Positions 8,051 to 16,769 of a stretch of 64,000 nucleotides of DNA are shown here, in pieces. The notes beneath the pieces are model-generated. The model was not told the origin of the DNA, ran no database searches, and worked only from the letters and a program-made list of their open reading frames with translations. A program made the translations under genes and the position numbers. Source of the DNA: Flavobacterium sp. UBA7663 (GTDB lineage Bacteria; Bacteroidota; Bacteroidia; Flavobacteriales; Flavobacteriaceae); NCBI RefSeq assembly GCF_002483315.1, contig NZ_DLHR01000012.1:3960-67959 (forward strand). The letters are read 5' to 3'. Each line of letters starts with the position of its first letter. Positions within the stretch are counted from its first letter, which is position 1.

Positions 8051-10573
8051 TTAATTTTGTTCATTATTTAAAAAATGTTCCAGAGCAACTAAATCAGGAA
8101 TTAAAACTGAACGGGCTTTACTTCCTTCAAAAGGACCTACAATACCAGCAGCTTCTAATTGATCAATCAATCTTCCTGCTCTGTTGTAGCCTAATTTTAA
8201 TTTTCTTTGGATTAAAGAAGCGCTTCCTTGTTGTGCGGTGACAATTACTTCGGCAGCATCTCTAAATAAAGAATCTCTTTCGGATATGTCTATATCAAGT
8301 TTTATGCCACTTTCCTCACCCACATACTCTGGAAGTAGGTAGGCTTCTGGATATGCTTTTTGCGAACCAATGAAATCACAAATCTTATCTACCTCTGGTG
8401 TATCTACAAAAGCACATTGTACTCTGACGATTTCGTTACCTTGTGTATATAACAAATCACCTCGACCAATTAACTGATCGGCTCCACCTGAATCTAAAAT
8501 AGTTCTCGAATCAATTTTAGAAGTTACTCTAAATGCAATACGCGCTGGGAAGTTGGCTTTAATCATCCCAGTAATTACGTTTACTGATGGACGTTGTGTA
8601 GCAATAATTAAGTGAATACCAATAGCACGTGCTAACTGTGCCAAACGAGCAATAGGCGTTTCTACTTCTTTACCAGCGGTCATTATTAAATCAGCAAACT
8701 CGTCTACTACTAATACAATGTATGGTAAAAAGCGGTGTCCGTTTTCAGGATTTAACTTACGGTTTCTGAATTTTTCGTTATATTCTTTGATATTTCTAAC
8801 CATCGCATCTTTTAATAAAGAATAACGGTTGTCCATTTCAATACATAGTGAGTTTAAGGTGTTAATTACCTTGGTGTTATCGGTGATAATAGCATCGCCA
8901 CCATCAGGTAGTTTGGCTAAATAATGACGTTCAATTTTATTGAAAAGAGTTAACTCAACCTTTTTCGGATCGACTAAAACGAATTTCACTTCGGCTGGAT
9001 GTTTTTTGTAGAGTAGGGAAGTCAATACGGCATTTAATCCTACTGATTTACCTTGTCCAGTAGCACCTGCCATCAATAAGTGAGGCATTTTGGCTAAGTC
9101 TACTACAAATGTTTCATTAGAAATGGTTTTTCCTAAAGCAATAGGTAATTCCATTTCTGCGGTTTGGAATTTTGGTGAAGAGATAACACTCTTCATAGAA
9201 ACCATAGTGGGATTGTTGTTTGGCACTTCGATACCAATAGTTCCTTTTCCAGGAATAGGCGCAATAATACGGATTCCTAAAGCCGCTAACGACAATGCAA
9301 TATCGTCTTCTAAGTTTTTGATTTTGGAGATACGAATACCAGCTTCTGGTACAATTTCGTATAAAGTAACCGTTGGACCAACAGTAGCTTTAATTTGCGA
9401 AATACCAATGCTGTAATTCTTTAATGTATCTACAATTTTATTTTTATTTTCTTCTAATTCGGCTTGATTGATGGTAATTCCGCCCGATGAATATTCTTTT
9501 AATAAATCAATTGGAGGAAATTGATAATGTGATAATTCTAATGTTGGATCAAATAAACCAAAATCCTGAACCAATTTAGCGGCAAGATTTTCTTCTACTA
9601 AAACTTCTTCCTCAATTTTTTCAATTACAAAAGCGTCTTCAGTAACAAAATTTTCTTTAGGAATACTTCTGTCTTCGATAGAAAAATTGGTTACTTCTGG
9701 AGTTTCAACTTTTGGTTTTGGATCTAAATTTAATTCAGATGCCGAAGCAATTGTTGGTTTTAAAGCTTCTTTATTAATCTCGAAAGAGGAAGGATAAGTT
9801 TTCAATTCGAAATTACCCATTTCTTCTTCGTCTTCGGTTAAGATAAAATCGTCTTTAGCATTTGAAGGAGTTGTGATTGGTAAATCGGTATTGATTTCGT
9901 CTTCATTCTCTTCATCTGTTGTGTTTTCTGCTACAGGAATCACGTTGTTGTCTGCAGCAATATCTTCATTAAAAGCTGTTTGTGGTTTTTCAAAAACTTT
10001 AGTAAAACTTTCAGGCGACATTTTAATTTTGAATACCAAGAAAAGTACAATCCCAAATAAAAGCACTAATAAAGTTCCAGTTTTTCCAATGTAATCTTGA
10101 ATGAATAGGTTCATTTCATAACCAACTGTTCCTCCTAATTGCGGAATGTATTCCCAGAAAAAACCTAAGATTATTGAAATAAAAATGATAAGATAAAAAT
10201 CCCAGAAAAAACTTCTTTTAAGTTTAGCTAAAGCCATATCTAAAACTAGGTAAGCTCCCACTAAAAACAAGATTCTAACAAAGATAAATGAGGCAACTCC
10301 AAATCCTTTATAAAGGAAGAAGTCGGCTAAGTAAGCTCCAAATTTCCCTAACCAGTTATCGGCTTTAGCGCCTCTATTGGTTAATTCTGTCACTAAATCC
10401 TGGTCGTTATTTCCTGTAATGAAATAGGAAATAAAAGACAGCAATAAGGCTAATGAAAAGAATATAAGCGAAATACCTAAAATAAACTTTTGTTGACGAC
10501 TTAAGCGCCAAGAGAATTTTTCTTTGGTTTCTGTAGGAGAATTAACAGTGTCTTTGCTAGTTTTTTTGGCCAT
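8051..10573 (-). CDS. ftsK: DNA translocase FtsK/SpoIIIE
   Basis: The 840-residue protein has four to five membrane helices in residues 25-180, an acidic linker to about 340, then the motor: an alpha domain, Walker A GATGQGKSVGLN, Walker B VLVVDEFADLI, and the RLAQLARAIGIHLIIATQRP segment. The C-terminal gamma winged-helix (about 775-840, with RKLKLGYNRAGRLIDQLE) recognises KOPS-type sequences in studied members. FtsK pumps chromosomes clear of the septum and activates XerCD at dif. The linker is much shorter than in E. coli (1329 residues), normal for Bacteroidota. A -7 box at 10593-10600 gives it its own promoter inside the spacer after dgkA. Confidence 0.96.
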   Translation of the reverse strand: MAKKTSKDTVNSPTETKEKFSWRLSRQQKFILGISLIFFSLALLLSFISYFITGNNDQDLVTELTNRGAKADNWLGKFGAYLADFFLYKGFGVASFIFVRILFLVGAYLVLDMALAKLKRSFFWDFYLIIFISIILGFFWEYIPQLGGTVGYEMNLFIQDYIGKTGTLLVLLFGIVLFLVFKIKMSPESFTKVFEKPQTAFNEDIAADNNVIPVAENTTDEENEDEINTDLPITTPSNAKDDFILTEDEEEMGNFELKTYPSSFEINKEALKPTIASASELNLDPKPKVETPEVTNFSIEDRSIPKENFVTEDAFVIEKIEEEVLVEENLAAKLVQDFGLFDPTLELSHYQFPPIDLLKEYSSGGITINQAELEENKNKIVDTLKNYSIGISQIKATVGPTVTLYEIVPEAGIRISKIKNLEDDIALSLAALGIRIIAPIPGKGTIGIEVPNNNPTMVSMKSVISSPKFQTAEMELPIALGKTISNETFVVDLAKMPHLLMAGATGQGKSVGLNAVLTSLLYKKHPAEVKFVLVDPKKVELTLFNKIERHYLAKLPDGGDAIITDNTKVINTLNSLCIEMDNRYSLLKDAMVRNIKEYNEKFRNRKLNPENGHRFLPYIVLVVDEFADLIMTAGKEVETPIARLAQLARAIGIHLIIATQRPSVNVITGMIKANFPARIAFRVTSKIDSRTILDSGGADQLIGRGDLLYTQGNEIVRVQCAFVDTPEVDKICDFIGSQKAYPEAYLLPEYVGEESGIKLDIDISERDSLFRDAAEVIVTAQQGSASLIQRKLKLGYNRAGRLIDQLEAAGIVGPFEGSKARSVLIPDLVALEHFLNNEQN

Positions 10574-10592
10574 GTAAACGGAACAATTTTTA

Positions 10593-10600
10593 CAAAAGTA
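10593..10600 (-). promoter_or_regulatory. -7 box (TACTTTTG) for ftsK
   Basis: The minus strand reads TACTTTTG, matching the Bacteroidota TAnnTTTG element, 19 bases before the ftsK ATG. No clear -33 TTG at the usual distance is visible. Confidence 0.6.
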
Positions 10601-10606
10601 GCTAAA

Positions 10607-10981
10607 TTAAAACAAATACGGAAAATAAATAATACATCCGATTGTTATGGCAGTTAAGGCTGCAAAAAATACAGCTCCAGCGGCGATATCTTTAATAAAA
10701 CCGATGCGTTCGTGATAATCTGGATGAATAAAATCGGCAATTTTTTCAACTGCTGTGTTTAAACCTTCAATTCCTAATACTAAACCAAAAACCAGAATTT
10801 GCATCATCCATTCGTAACGGTTGATTCCAAAGTAAAATCCAGCAAATGTCATAAGTACAGCCAATGAAGACTGTACCATGACACTATGTTCTGTTGTAAT
10901 TAATTTTATTGCTCCCTTTAAAGCAAATTTCATACTTTTTAATCGGCCTGTAAAAAGGGTTTCGTCTTTTTCGAATTTCAT
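10607..10981 (-). CDS. Diacylglycerol kinase family protein (DgkA / undecaprenol kinase type)
   Basis: The 124-residue integral membrane protein carries the DgkA-family motif EGLNTAVEKIAD (about residues 73-84) with further helices at about 33-50, 58-72 and 98-120. The family phosphorylates diacylglycerol in Proteobacteria and undecaprenol in Gram-positive bacteria; the substrate cannot be told from sequence here. Its ATG is one base from the tpx stop, so the two are almost certainly co-transcribed. Confidence 0.92.
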   Translation of the reverse strand: MKFEKDETLFTGRLKSMKFALKGAIKLITTEHSVMVQSSLAVLMTFAGFYFGINRYEWMMQILVFGLVLGIEGLNTAVEKIADFIHPDYHERIGFIKDIAAGAVFFAALTAITIGCIIYFPYLF

Positions 10982-10982
10982 A

Positions 10983-11480
10983 TTATAGTACCGCTAAAGC
11001 AGCGTCGTAATTTGGCTCGTCAGCAATTTCTTTTACTTGTTCTGTGTGAAGAATAGTTCCGTTTTCATCTAAAACGATTACCACACGTGAATGTAAACCT
11101 GCTAAAGGTCCATCAGTTATTTCTAAACCGTAGTTTTTTCCAAAACTTCCTTCTTTAAAATCAGATAAATTGATTACGTTTTCTAATCCTTCTGCACCAC
11201 AAAAACGTTTTTGAGCAAAAGGCAAATCTCTCGAAATACATAATACTTTAGTATTTGCTAAAGCGCTTGCTTTTTCATTGAATTTTCTAACAGAAGCCGC
11301 ACAAGTTCCCGTATCAATACTTGGAAAAATGTTTAAAACTACTTTTGATCCAGCAAAATCAGCCAAAGTAGCTGTGCCTAAATCGGTTTTTACCATATTA
11401 AAGTCAGTAGCTTTTGAACCTACTGCTGGCAATTCGCCATTTGTGTGAATTGGATTTCCTCCTAATGTAATTGATGCCAT
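10983..11480 (-). CDS. tpx: Thiol peroxidase (Tpx, atypical 2-Cys peroxiredoxin)
   Basis: The 165-residue protein has the Tpx layout: GNPIHTNGELPAVGS at the N-terminus, the peroxidatic Cys in SIDTGTCAASVRKFN (Cys near 59) and the resolving Cys in FAQKRFCGAEG (near 93). Tpx reduces hydrogen and organic peroxides using thioredoxin, which is encoded in the same window at 22342. It is the first gene of the run tpx-dgkA-ftsK, with a -7 box 23 bases upstream of the ATG. Confidence 0.96.
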   Translation of the reverse strand: MASITLGGNPIHTNGELPAVGSKATDFNMVKTDLGTATLADFAGSKVVLNIFPSIDTGTCAASVRKFNEKASALANTKVLCISRDLPFAQKRFCGAEGLENVINLSDFKEGSFGKNYGLEITDGPLAGLHSRVVIVLDENGTILHTEQVKEIADEPNYDAALAVL

Positions 11481-11503
11481 AGCTTTTAATTTTTTTTGAA
11501 TAA

Positions 11504-11511
11504 CAAAAGTA
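11504..11511 (-). promoter_or_regulatory. -7 box (TACTTTTG) for tpx
   Basis: The minus strand reads TACTTTTG 23 bases before the tpx ATG, the same element found before ftsK and the BatA-like gene. Confidence 0.6.
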
Positions 11512-11628
11512 AAGAATAATTGGTTAAAGTTGAACTTATACTTTGCTTAAGATTATTTTTTTTTAGTTTTTTAAAACCAAGATTTTATTTTCAGCGTAAA
11601 TGCAATTATAAAACTTAAAAATTATAAT

Positions 11629-12198
11629 ATGAAAACGAACAAAATTTTTGCTACTGCTATTGTAGCTTTCGGATTATTAGTTGGAACATCGTCTTTTGCT
11701 CAGATGAAAGAAAAAACAGTTGAAGTAGGAGGAGCTCCTATGTATCCTAGTAAAAATATAGTAGAAAATGCGGTTAATTCTAAAGACCACACTACATTAG
11801 TTACTGCTGTAAAAGCTGCAGGATTAGTAGATGTATTAATGTCTGATGGACCATTCACCGTTTTTGCCCCAACAAATGCTGCGTTTGCGAAATTACCTGC
11901 TGGAACTGTTGAAACCTTATTGAAACCAGAGAATTTAAAATTATTGCAAACTATTTTAACCTACCATGTAGTAGCTGGAAAAATGAATGCAAAAGATATT
12001 GATGCTGCTATTAAAAAAGGAAACGGAAAAGCGACATTAAAAACAGTTAGCGGTGGTATGTTAACAGCTTGGATGAAAGGTAAAGACCTATATGTTACTG
12101 ATGAAAACGGAAACAGTGCCAAAGTAACAATTGCTGATGTAAACCAAAAAAATGGTGTGATTCACGTAGTAGATACGGTGGTTACTCCAAAGTCATAA
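11629..12198 (+). CDS. Secreted fasciclin (FAS1) domain protein
   Basis: The 189-residue protein has a signal peptide (FGLLVGTSSFAQ) and a single FAS1 domain from about residue 45: the first conserved block FTVFAPTNAAFAKLP and the second block ending in NGVIHVVDTVVTP at the C-terminus, with a central YHVV motif. FAS1 domains occur in secreted or periplasmic adhesion-type proteins; the exact role in bacteria is often unknown. It stands alone as a monocistron between a divergent tpx and a strong terminator. There is no lipobox and no T9SS C-terminal domain, so I infer a soluble periplasmic or secreted protein. Confidence 0.93.
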   Translation: MKTNKIFATAIVAFGLLVGTSSFAQMKEKTVEVGGAPMYPSKNIVENAVNSKDHTTLVTAVKAAGLVDVLMSDGPFTVFAPTNAAFAKLPAGTVETLLKPENLKLLQTILTYHVVAGKMNAKDIDAAIKKGNGKATLKTVSGGMLTAWMKGKDLYVTDENGNSAKVTIADVNQKNGVIHVVDTVVTPKS

Positions 12199-12230
12199 TG
12201 ATTAAAATGTTTAGTTTAGTTTGTTAAACG

Positions 12231-12261
12231 AAAAGCTCTGAATTGTTAGTTCAGAGCTTTT
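12231..12261. terminator. Terminator after the fasciclin gene
   Basis: A 12-base perfect stem (aaaagctctgaa / ttcagagctttt) with a 7-base loop is followed by a T-rich stretch. It also lies downstream of the convergent esterase gene and may serve both. Confidence 0.88.
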
Positions 12262-12266
12262 TTATT

Positions 12267-12905
12267 TTATCGTTGTAACCAATTTTTTAAATCGAAGAAG
12301 TTTTTTGGAGAAACCCCATGTCCAATTGGGTATTCTTGGTATTCCACTTCTAAACCTAAGTTTTCTAAAGCTGGTTTAGCTTTTCTTGCCCAGTCTACAG
12401 GAATTACTTGATCAACCGAACCATGAGAAACAAAGAATTTCAAATGTGAAATGGCTTTGGTATCTATAACTTCTGGTAGGATTTCTTGATTAAAATAACC
12501 ACTTAACGCGACTACTTTTGATATTTTTTCAGGATAGGTTAGGGCAGTAGCATAACTTAAAATTGCACCTTGACTAAAACCAATTAACGTTACATTTTTA
12601 GCGTCGATTGGATATTGTTTAACGATTTCGTCAATAAAACTCGCTATGATTTCAACCGATTGTTTGGCTTGTACGTTATCCGAAAACTTGTTTTCGTCTG
12701 CATCAAAATGAATGGCATACCAAGCGTGTCCGTAAGGTTGTAAGTCATAAGGTGCACGAACTGATATTACATAACTATCGTCTGGTAATTCGGGAGCGAA
12801 TGAAAATAAATCTTCTTCGTTACTGCCATAACCGTGTAAAAGTAGTAATAATGGATTTTTATCGTGTTTAACTTTTGGTTCTTGTACTAAATAATGTAAA
12901 TTCAT
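12267..12905 (-). CDS. Phospholipase/carboxylesterase-type alpha/beta hydrolase
   Basis: The 212-residue cytoplasmic protein shows the oxyanion-site HGYGSNEED, the nucleophile elbow GFSQG (Ser near residue 114), an acid in HGSVDQVIP and the catalytic His in YPIGHGV near the C-terminus. This is the carboxylesterase/acyl-protein thioesterase branch of alpha/beta hydrolases. The natural substrate is unknown. No signal peptide is seen. The spacer upstream is made of degenerate gtttaaaag words, as elsewhere in the window. Confidence 0.88.
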   Translation of the reverse strand: MNLHYLVQEPKVKHDKNPLLLLLHGYGSNEEDLFSFAPELPDDSYVISVRAPYDLQPYGHAWYAIHFDADENKFSDNVQAKQSVEIIASFIDEIVKQYPIDAKNVTLIGFSQGAILSYATALTYPEKISKVVALSGYFNQEILPEVIDTKAISHLKFFVSHGSVDQVIPVDWARKAKPALENLGLEVEYQEYPIGHGVSPKNFFDLKNWLQR

Positions 12906-12939
12906 TTAAAAAAGGTTAAAAGTTTAGGTGTTTAAAAGT

Positions 12940-13281
12940 TTAAAAGGATTTGAATAGTTTTTGATATAAATTCCCAACTAATGGAATTGGTTTCGTTTCC
13001 CCTTTAATAGCGGATAAAATTCCGAACACCCATAATACAGTAAAAAACACCCAAAAAGAAACATAAATTTGTGTATTACTAAAGTTAGAAATTAGTAATC
13101 CAATTGAAATAAAAGTAAGATTTAATCCTACTGCTTGCTTGATGTGAAACGATGCAAATTTATTTTTTGTTTCAGCATTCATTGAAAGTGCAATTAACAC
13201 TCCAATAATCAAAATATAACTAGTAATAGCTGTAATTTTTCCTTTTTCGATATCGCTTTTTCCTTGTTCTACTTCATTCAT
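12940..13281 (-). CDS. DUF4870-like small membrane protein
   Basis: The 113-residue protein has three predicted membrane helices (about 20-35, 52-67 and 72-90) and the pattern of the DUF4870/Tic20-like small proteins: a first helix, the segment KFASFHIKQAVGLNL, and a C-terminal GILSAIKGETKPIPLVGNL. The function of this family in bacteria is not established. It follows the dihydroorotase homologue on the same strand with a 21-base spacer. Confidence 0.75.
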   Translation of the reverse strand: MNEVEQGKSDIEKGKITAITSYILIIGVLIALSMNAETKNKFASFHIKQAVGLNLTFISIGLLISNFSNTQIYVSFWVFFTVLWVFGILSAIKGETKPIPLVGNLYQKLFKSF

Positions 13282-13300
13282 AATTTAAAAAATTATCAAT

Positions 13301-13328
13301 TATTAATTGTCCATTATTAATTGTCCAT
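13301..13328. repeat. 14-base tandem duplication at the 3' end of the dihydroorotase gene
   Basis: Two exact copies of tattaattgtccat lie head to tail and overlap the last codons and stop of the gene ending at 13303, so the C-terminal residues are partly repeat-derived. A partial third copy (tattgtaaat) follows. Confidence 0.85.
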
Positions 13329-14562
13329 TATTGTAAATTCCAACAGCTTTTCCTTTCATTTTTTGTCCTAAGAAAGCAGAATTTTTAGATTTTGATATGA
13401 TGTTTTCTTTTCCAAATATCCATTCGTCATCTGTTGTAAAAAGCGAAATATCGGCTTTATTTCCAATTTTAATTGATGGATTATTAATATTGAAAACCAG
13501 TTTATTAGCATTTAATTTTTCAACTACAACTTCAAGTGGTAAAATCGTTAGTAAAGCACCAAAAGCACTTTCTAATCCTATGGTTCCGTCTTTGGCTAAA
13601 TCAAATTCTAATTTCTTAAGCTCGATATCTAAAGGATTATGATCAGAAGTAATGCAGTCAATTGTTCCATCTAAAACTGCTTGCACTAAAGCTTTTCTAG
13701 TAGCTTCTTCGCGTAATGGAGGCAATACTTTGTATCGCGAATCAAATCCCATCAATATTTCATCGTTTAAGACTAAATTATGAATCGCAACGCTACAAGT
13801 CACTTGTAATCCTTTTGCTTTGGCTTCTTTGATTAATTTAATACTTCCTTGAGTTGAAATGGTTGGGATATGTAATTTTCCACCTGTGTATTCTAATAAA
13901 AATAAGTTGCGAGCGACTTGTAATTCTTCGGCTAAAGCTGGGATTCCTTTCATACCTAATTTGGTACTCACCACACCTTCATTTGCAATTCCGATTCCTT
14001 TTAGCGTGCTGTCTTGACAAAAAGCGATAACTATTCCGTCGAAATCTTGTACATATTGTAAGGCAATTTTTTGAAGATTGGCATTTTGTAACGCTTTTTT
14101 ATAATCACCAAAGGCAATGGCTCCAGCGTTTTTCATATCGAATAATTCCGCTAAATCGGTTCCTTCACTACCTTTCGTTAAAGCACCAATTGGATATAAA
14201 GTTGTTCCTTGGTTTTTAGCTCTGTCCAATACAAATCGTACTTGCGCTTGATTATCGATAGTTGGATTTGAGTTAGGTTGTAAAGCTACCGCTGTAAATC
14301 CGCTTTTAGCAGCGACTTTCAAGCCGTTTTCTATGGTTTCGCGGTCTTCATAGCCTGGTTCTCCAAAAGAAACCGAGCTGTCCATCCAACCTTGAGAAAC
14401 GTTTAAATTAGGAATATTCACAACTTCAAAACCTGAAGTAGCTGCGATTTCTTTTTCTATTTGTGTTATCGTTCCGTTTTCAATTTTGATGTCCATGATT
14501 TGGTTGTGAAAAGGACTTGAAGCGTCGATGATTTTGGCTTGTTTTAGAATAACTTGCGTCAT
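13303..14562 (-). CDS. Dihydroorotase homologue lacking canonical metal ligands
   Basis: The 419-residue protein aligns along its length with type I dihydroorotases (GEPGYEDRETIENG near 67-80, NSNPTID near 97-103, PPLREEATRKAL near 281-292, SDHNP near 306-310), but the metal-binding HxHxR motif reads SSVSFG (62-67). The equivalent of the HxED block reads FCQD (181-184) and the second His of the HIxH block is Thr (HIPTIST, 231-237). Only the Asp of SDHNP is clearly kept. By analogy with the non-catalytic PyrC' of Pseudomonas, a structural role with aspartate transcarbamoylase is possible, but that is inference. I chose the ATG at 14562, which overlaps the BatA-like stop as ATGA; the upstream ATG at 14631 lies inside that gene. 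Confidence 0.85.
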   Translation of the reverse strand: MTQVILKQAKIIDASSPFHNQIMDIKIENGTITQIEKEIAATSGFEVVNIPNLNVSQGWMDSSVSFGEPGYEDRETIENGLKVAAKSGFTAVALQPNSNPTIDNQAQVRFVLDRAKNQGTTLYPIGALTKGSEGTDLAELFDMKNAGAIAFGDYKKALQNANLQKIALQYVQDFDGIVIAFCQDSTLKGIGIANEGVVSTKLGMKGIPALAEELQVARNLFLLEYTGGKLHIPTISTQGSIKLIKEAKAKGLQVTCSVAIHNLVLNDEILMGFDSRYKVLPPLREEATRKALVQAVLDGTIDCITSDHNPLDIELKKLEFDLAKDGTIGLESAFGALLTILPLEVVVEKLNANKLVFNINNPSIKIGNKADISLFTTDDEWIFGKENIISKSKNSAFLGQKMKGKAVGIYNNGQLIMDN

Positions 14563-16484
14563 TTTACAAATTTTTGGATTAGTAGTTCTGTTATTAAAAA
14601 TAGTAGTGTTGCGATGATAAACCATTTCCAAATTTTATTGCTCGTGCGTTCGGAAGCAATGTCATTTAGAACGGTGGATATGTTGTTTACTTTGGTAAAA
14701 TTTTCAAAATTTGCAGTTAAAATTTGTGTTAAATCGCTTTCCGTTCTTGGATAGTTGAAACTGATTTTCTTTAACGATTCATCGCCTTTAATAACTTCAA
14801 AATTCCCTGCTTTTTCAGGATAATCGCCAAAAGAAAGTTTACATTTTGCATTTAAAATTTGTTGCATCGGAATGAAACTATAACCTTCTTTTTGAACCGA
14901 AACCACTTCGTCTTTTGCTAAAATAGTTTCTAAAATTAGGTTGTCATTTTCTCCGATGGTATAAGCATTAATCCCTGTTTTGCCTTGATTCTGTCCCATG
15001 TTGTAGAATGTTGGAACAATTAAAGGTGCATTTTGGAAGTTACTATTTTGTTTGTTTATCGGAGCCGAAAAAGCGTAAAACGTTCCCAATCGATTCGTAG
15101 TTGAACCTACAAAAACCAAATTGTCTTCGTATTGTAAAATGTTCGTAATTCCTGATAAAGTAAAACTTTCTTTAACATTTGGATATTGAAAATTAGTCAC
15201 TTTTTTCTCAAAAACCGTTTGATATAATGGATGATTAAAGTTGATTTTCGTGATTTGTTTTTCTGCGATTGATAGTTGCGAATAATTTAATCCACCAAAG
15301 TTTTTTGCAAAAGTATTCAATAGACTTGTGGTGTTTTTTGCATTCGGAATTAAAATAATATTTCCACCTTTTTCGTAAAACGATTTTAGCGTTGTTCCTA
15401 AAGCAACTGGTAAATCTTCCAATTCATTTAAAACAATTGCATCTTGATTTTCAATTTGATTGTAATCTAAAGTAGCTAATGCTGTACTTTGAAAATTAAA
15501 TTCATCGGCCGTAAAAATGCGACTCAAGAAATTGTTTTTGTCTGAAGTTCCAATCGCAATTACATTCGCTTTTTCAGGTTTTGAAATGCTTAAATAGTAA
15601 TCGTTATCGTAGCTTAGACTGTTATCTTCAATACTAATATTTCCGTGAAAATCGTTTTTTGGAATGGTGATAGCAATTTCAGTTTTTTGATTTTCAAATC
15701 TTGCAATTGTTTTGGCAATGGCTTTATTGTTACTAAAAACAGAAAGTGGTACTTCATTCTCCGTTTCTCCAAAAGCTTGAAGCGTAATCTTTAACTCATA
15801 GAATTGATCCAAAACTTGTGAAATCGCAACGTTATCTATGCTGATGTTGGTTTTGTTTTGCGCTTCGGGTTGGATAAAATATACTACATTGTTTTCTGCC
15901 AAATCCAATGCTTTTTTACTTTCCGATTGAATTGCATCTGTTATGATGACGTAATCTTTTTTAGTGTTTTTCTTTTTAGTTTCAACTTGATTAATCAAAT
16001 AATCCAACTGAAATGGCATTGCGGAATATTTTAAATTCTGCAATTCTTTCTGAATAGATTTAATATCCGTATCCCAAAAAACTTCCGAATTGGTAAGTAA
16101 TGAGAATTGTTGGTTCTCAGGTAGTTCTTCTAATAAATCTTGGATGCTTCGTTTTAGTAATTCGCCTTTTGCGCCTTTGGCTTGCATCGAAAACGAGTTG
16201 TCTAATAAAATAATTAACTCGTTGCCTTTATTTGAAGTGTCTTTGGCGTTAAAAAAAGGTTGGGCAAAAGCGATAATCAAACAAGCTAACAACAATAGGC
16301 GAGTAGCCAACAATAACCATTTCTTGATTTTAGAACTTTTTCGGGTTTGAATTTGAAGTTCTTTTAGAAGTTTTACGTTAGTAAAATATTCTTTTTTAAA
16401 ACGACGTAATTGAAATAAATGCACCAAAATTGGTATGACCAACAGAAAAAGGAAGTAGAGAATTTCTGGATGTTTGAACTGCAT
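14559..16484 (-). CDS. BatA-domain / von Willebrand factor A membrane protein
   Basis: The 641-residue protein opens with the aerotolerance BatA N-terminal domain (FKHPEILYFLFLLVIPILVHL, two helices to about residue 80), followed by a VWA domain whose MIDAS motif reads DNSFSM (near 92-97) and a long periplasmic region. A single C-terminal membrane helix (about 620-638) closes it. Such proteins occur across Bacteroidota; some relatives sit in Bat operons with MoxR ATPases, but no MoxR is adjacent here, and function is unknown. It is coupled to the dihydroorotase homologue by a 4-base ATGA overlap. Confidence 0.88.
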   Translation of the reverse strand: MQFKHPEILYFLFLLVIPILVHLFQLRRFKKEYFTNVKLLKELQIQTRKSSKIKKWLLLATRLLLLACLIIAFAQPFFNAKDTSNKGNELIILLDNSFSMQAKGAKGELLKRSIQDLLEELPENQQFSLLTNSEVFWDTDIKSIQKELQNLKYSAMPFQLDYLINQVETKKKNTKKDYVIITDAIQSESKKALDLAENNVVYFIQPEAQNKTNISIDNVAISQVLDQFYELKITLQAFGETENEVPLSVFSNNKAIAKTIARFENQKTEIAITIPKNDFHGNISIEDNSLSYDNDYYLSISKPEKANVIAIGTSDKNNFLSRIFTADEFNFQSTALATLDYNQIENQDAIVLNELEDLPVALGTTLKSFYEKGGNIILIPNAKNTTSLLNTFAKNFGGLNYSQLSIAEKQITKINFNHPLYQTVFEKKVTNFQYPNVKESFTLSGITNILQYEDNLVFVGSTTNRLGTFYAFSAPINKQNSNFQNAPLIVPTFYNMGQNQGKTGINAYTIGENDNLILETILAKDEVVSVQKEGYSFIPMQQILNAKCKLSFGDYPEKAGNFEVIKGDESLKKISFNYPRTESDLTQILTANFENFTKVNNISTVLNDIASERTSNKIWKWFIIATLLFLITELLIQKFVK

Positions 16485-16501
16485 TTATTATTAGAATTTG
16501 T

Positions 16502-16509
16502 CAAAAGTA
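16502..16509 (-). promoter_or_regulatory. -7 box (TACTTTTG) for the BatA-like gene
   Basis: The minus strand reads TACTTTTG 17 bases before the ATG at 16484, matching the TAnnTTTG element. Confidence 0.6.
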
Positions 16510-16578
16510 CGAAATTCAATTTAGAATTTAGAAATTAGATTTCAGAAAATGTTTTGAAGCGTTTTGAAAGTGTAATTC

Positions 16579-16649
16579 CACCTTCGTCATTTCGAGTGTT
16601 TTGTATTTGTAAAGCCAAAGATTTACAAATGCAAAATGTATCGAGAACT
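16579..16649 (-). repeat. Intergenic repeat copy D (inverted, degenerate)
   Basis: Read on the minus strand this begins gttctcgatac and ends cactcgaaatgacgaaggtg, the same two end-words as copies A, B and C. Its centre differs (tttgcatttgtaaatc and gatttacaaatgc-type arms). It is head-to-head with copy A. Confidence 0.75.
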
Positions 16650-16660
16650 GTTGGAATGAA

Positions 16661-16769
16661 ATCGTTTCTATAGTTCTCGATACGATTTTAGATTTCAAAA
16701 ACTAACATTTTTAAAATCTAAAATCACTCGAAGTGACGGTGGTGTTATATCTAGAACTATAGAAACGAT
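16661..16769. repeat. Nested imperfect palindrome around repeat copy A
   Basis: The outer arms are atcgtttctatagttct (16661-16677) and its exact complement (16753-16769). The inner arms gattttagattt (16684-16695) and aaatctaaaatc (16714-16725) are also exact complements. The right outer arm ends at the stop codon of the GIY-YIG gene. Confidence 0.88.
16673..16751 (+). repeat. Intergenic repeat copy A (79 bases)
   Basis: This copy runs from gttctcgatacgatt to tggtgttatatc and is identical base for base to copy B at 17091-17169. It contains an inner 12-base palindrome and the end-word cactcgaagtgacgg. Confidence 0.93.
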
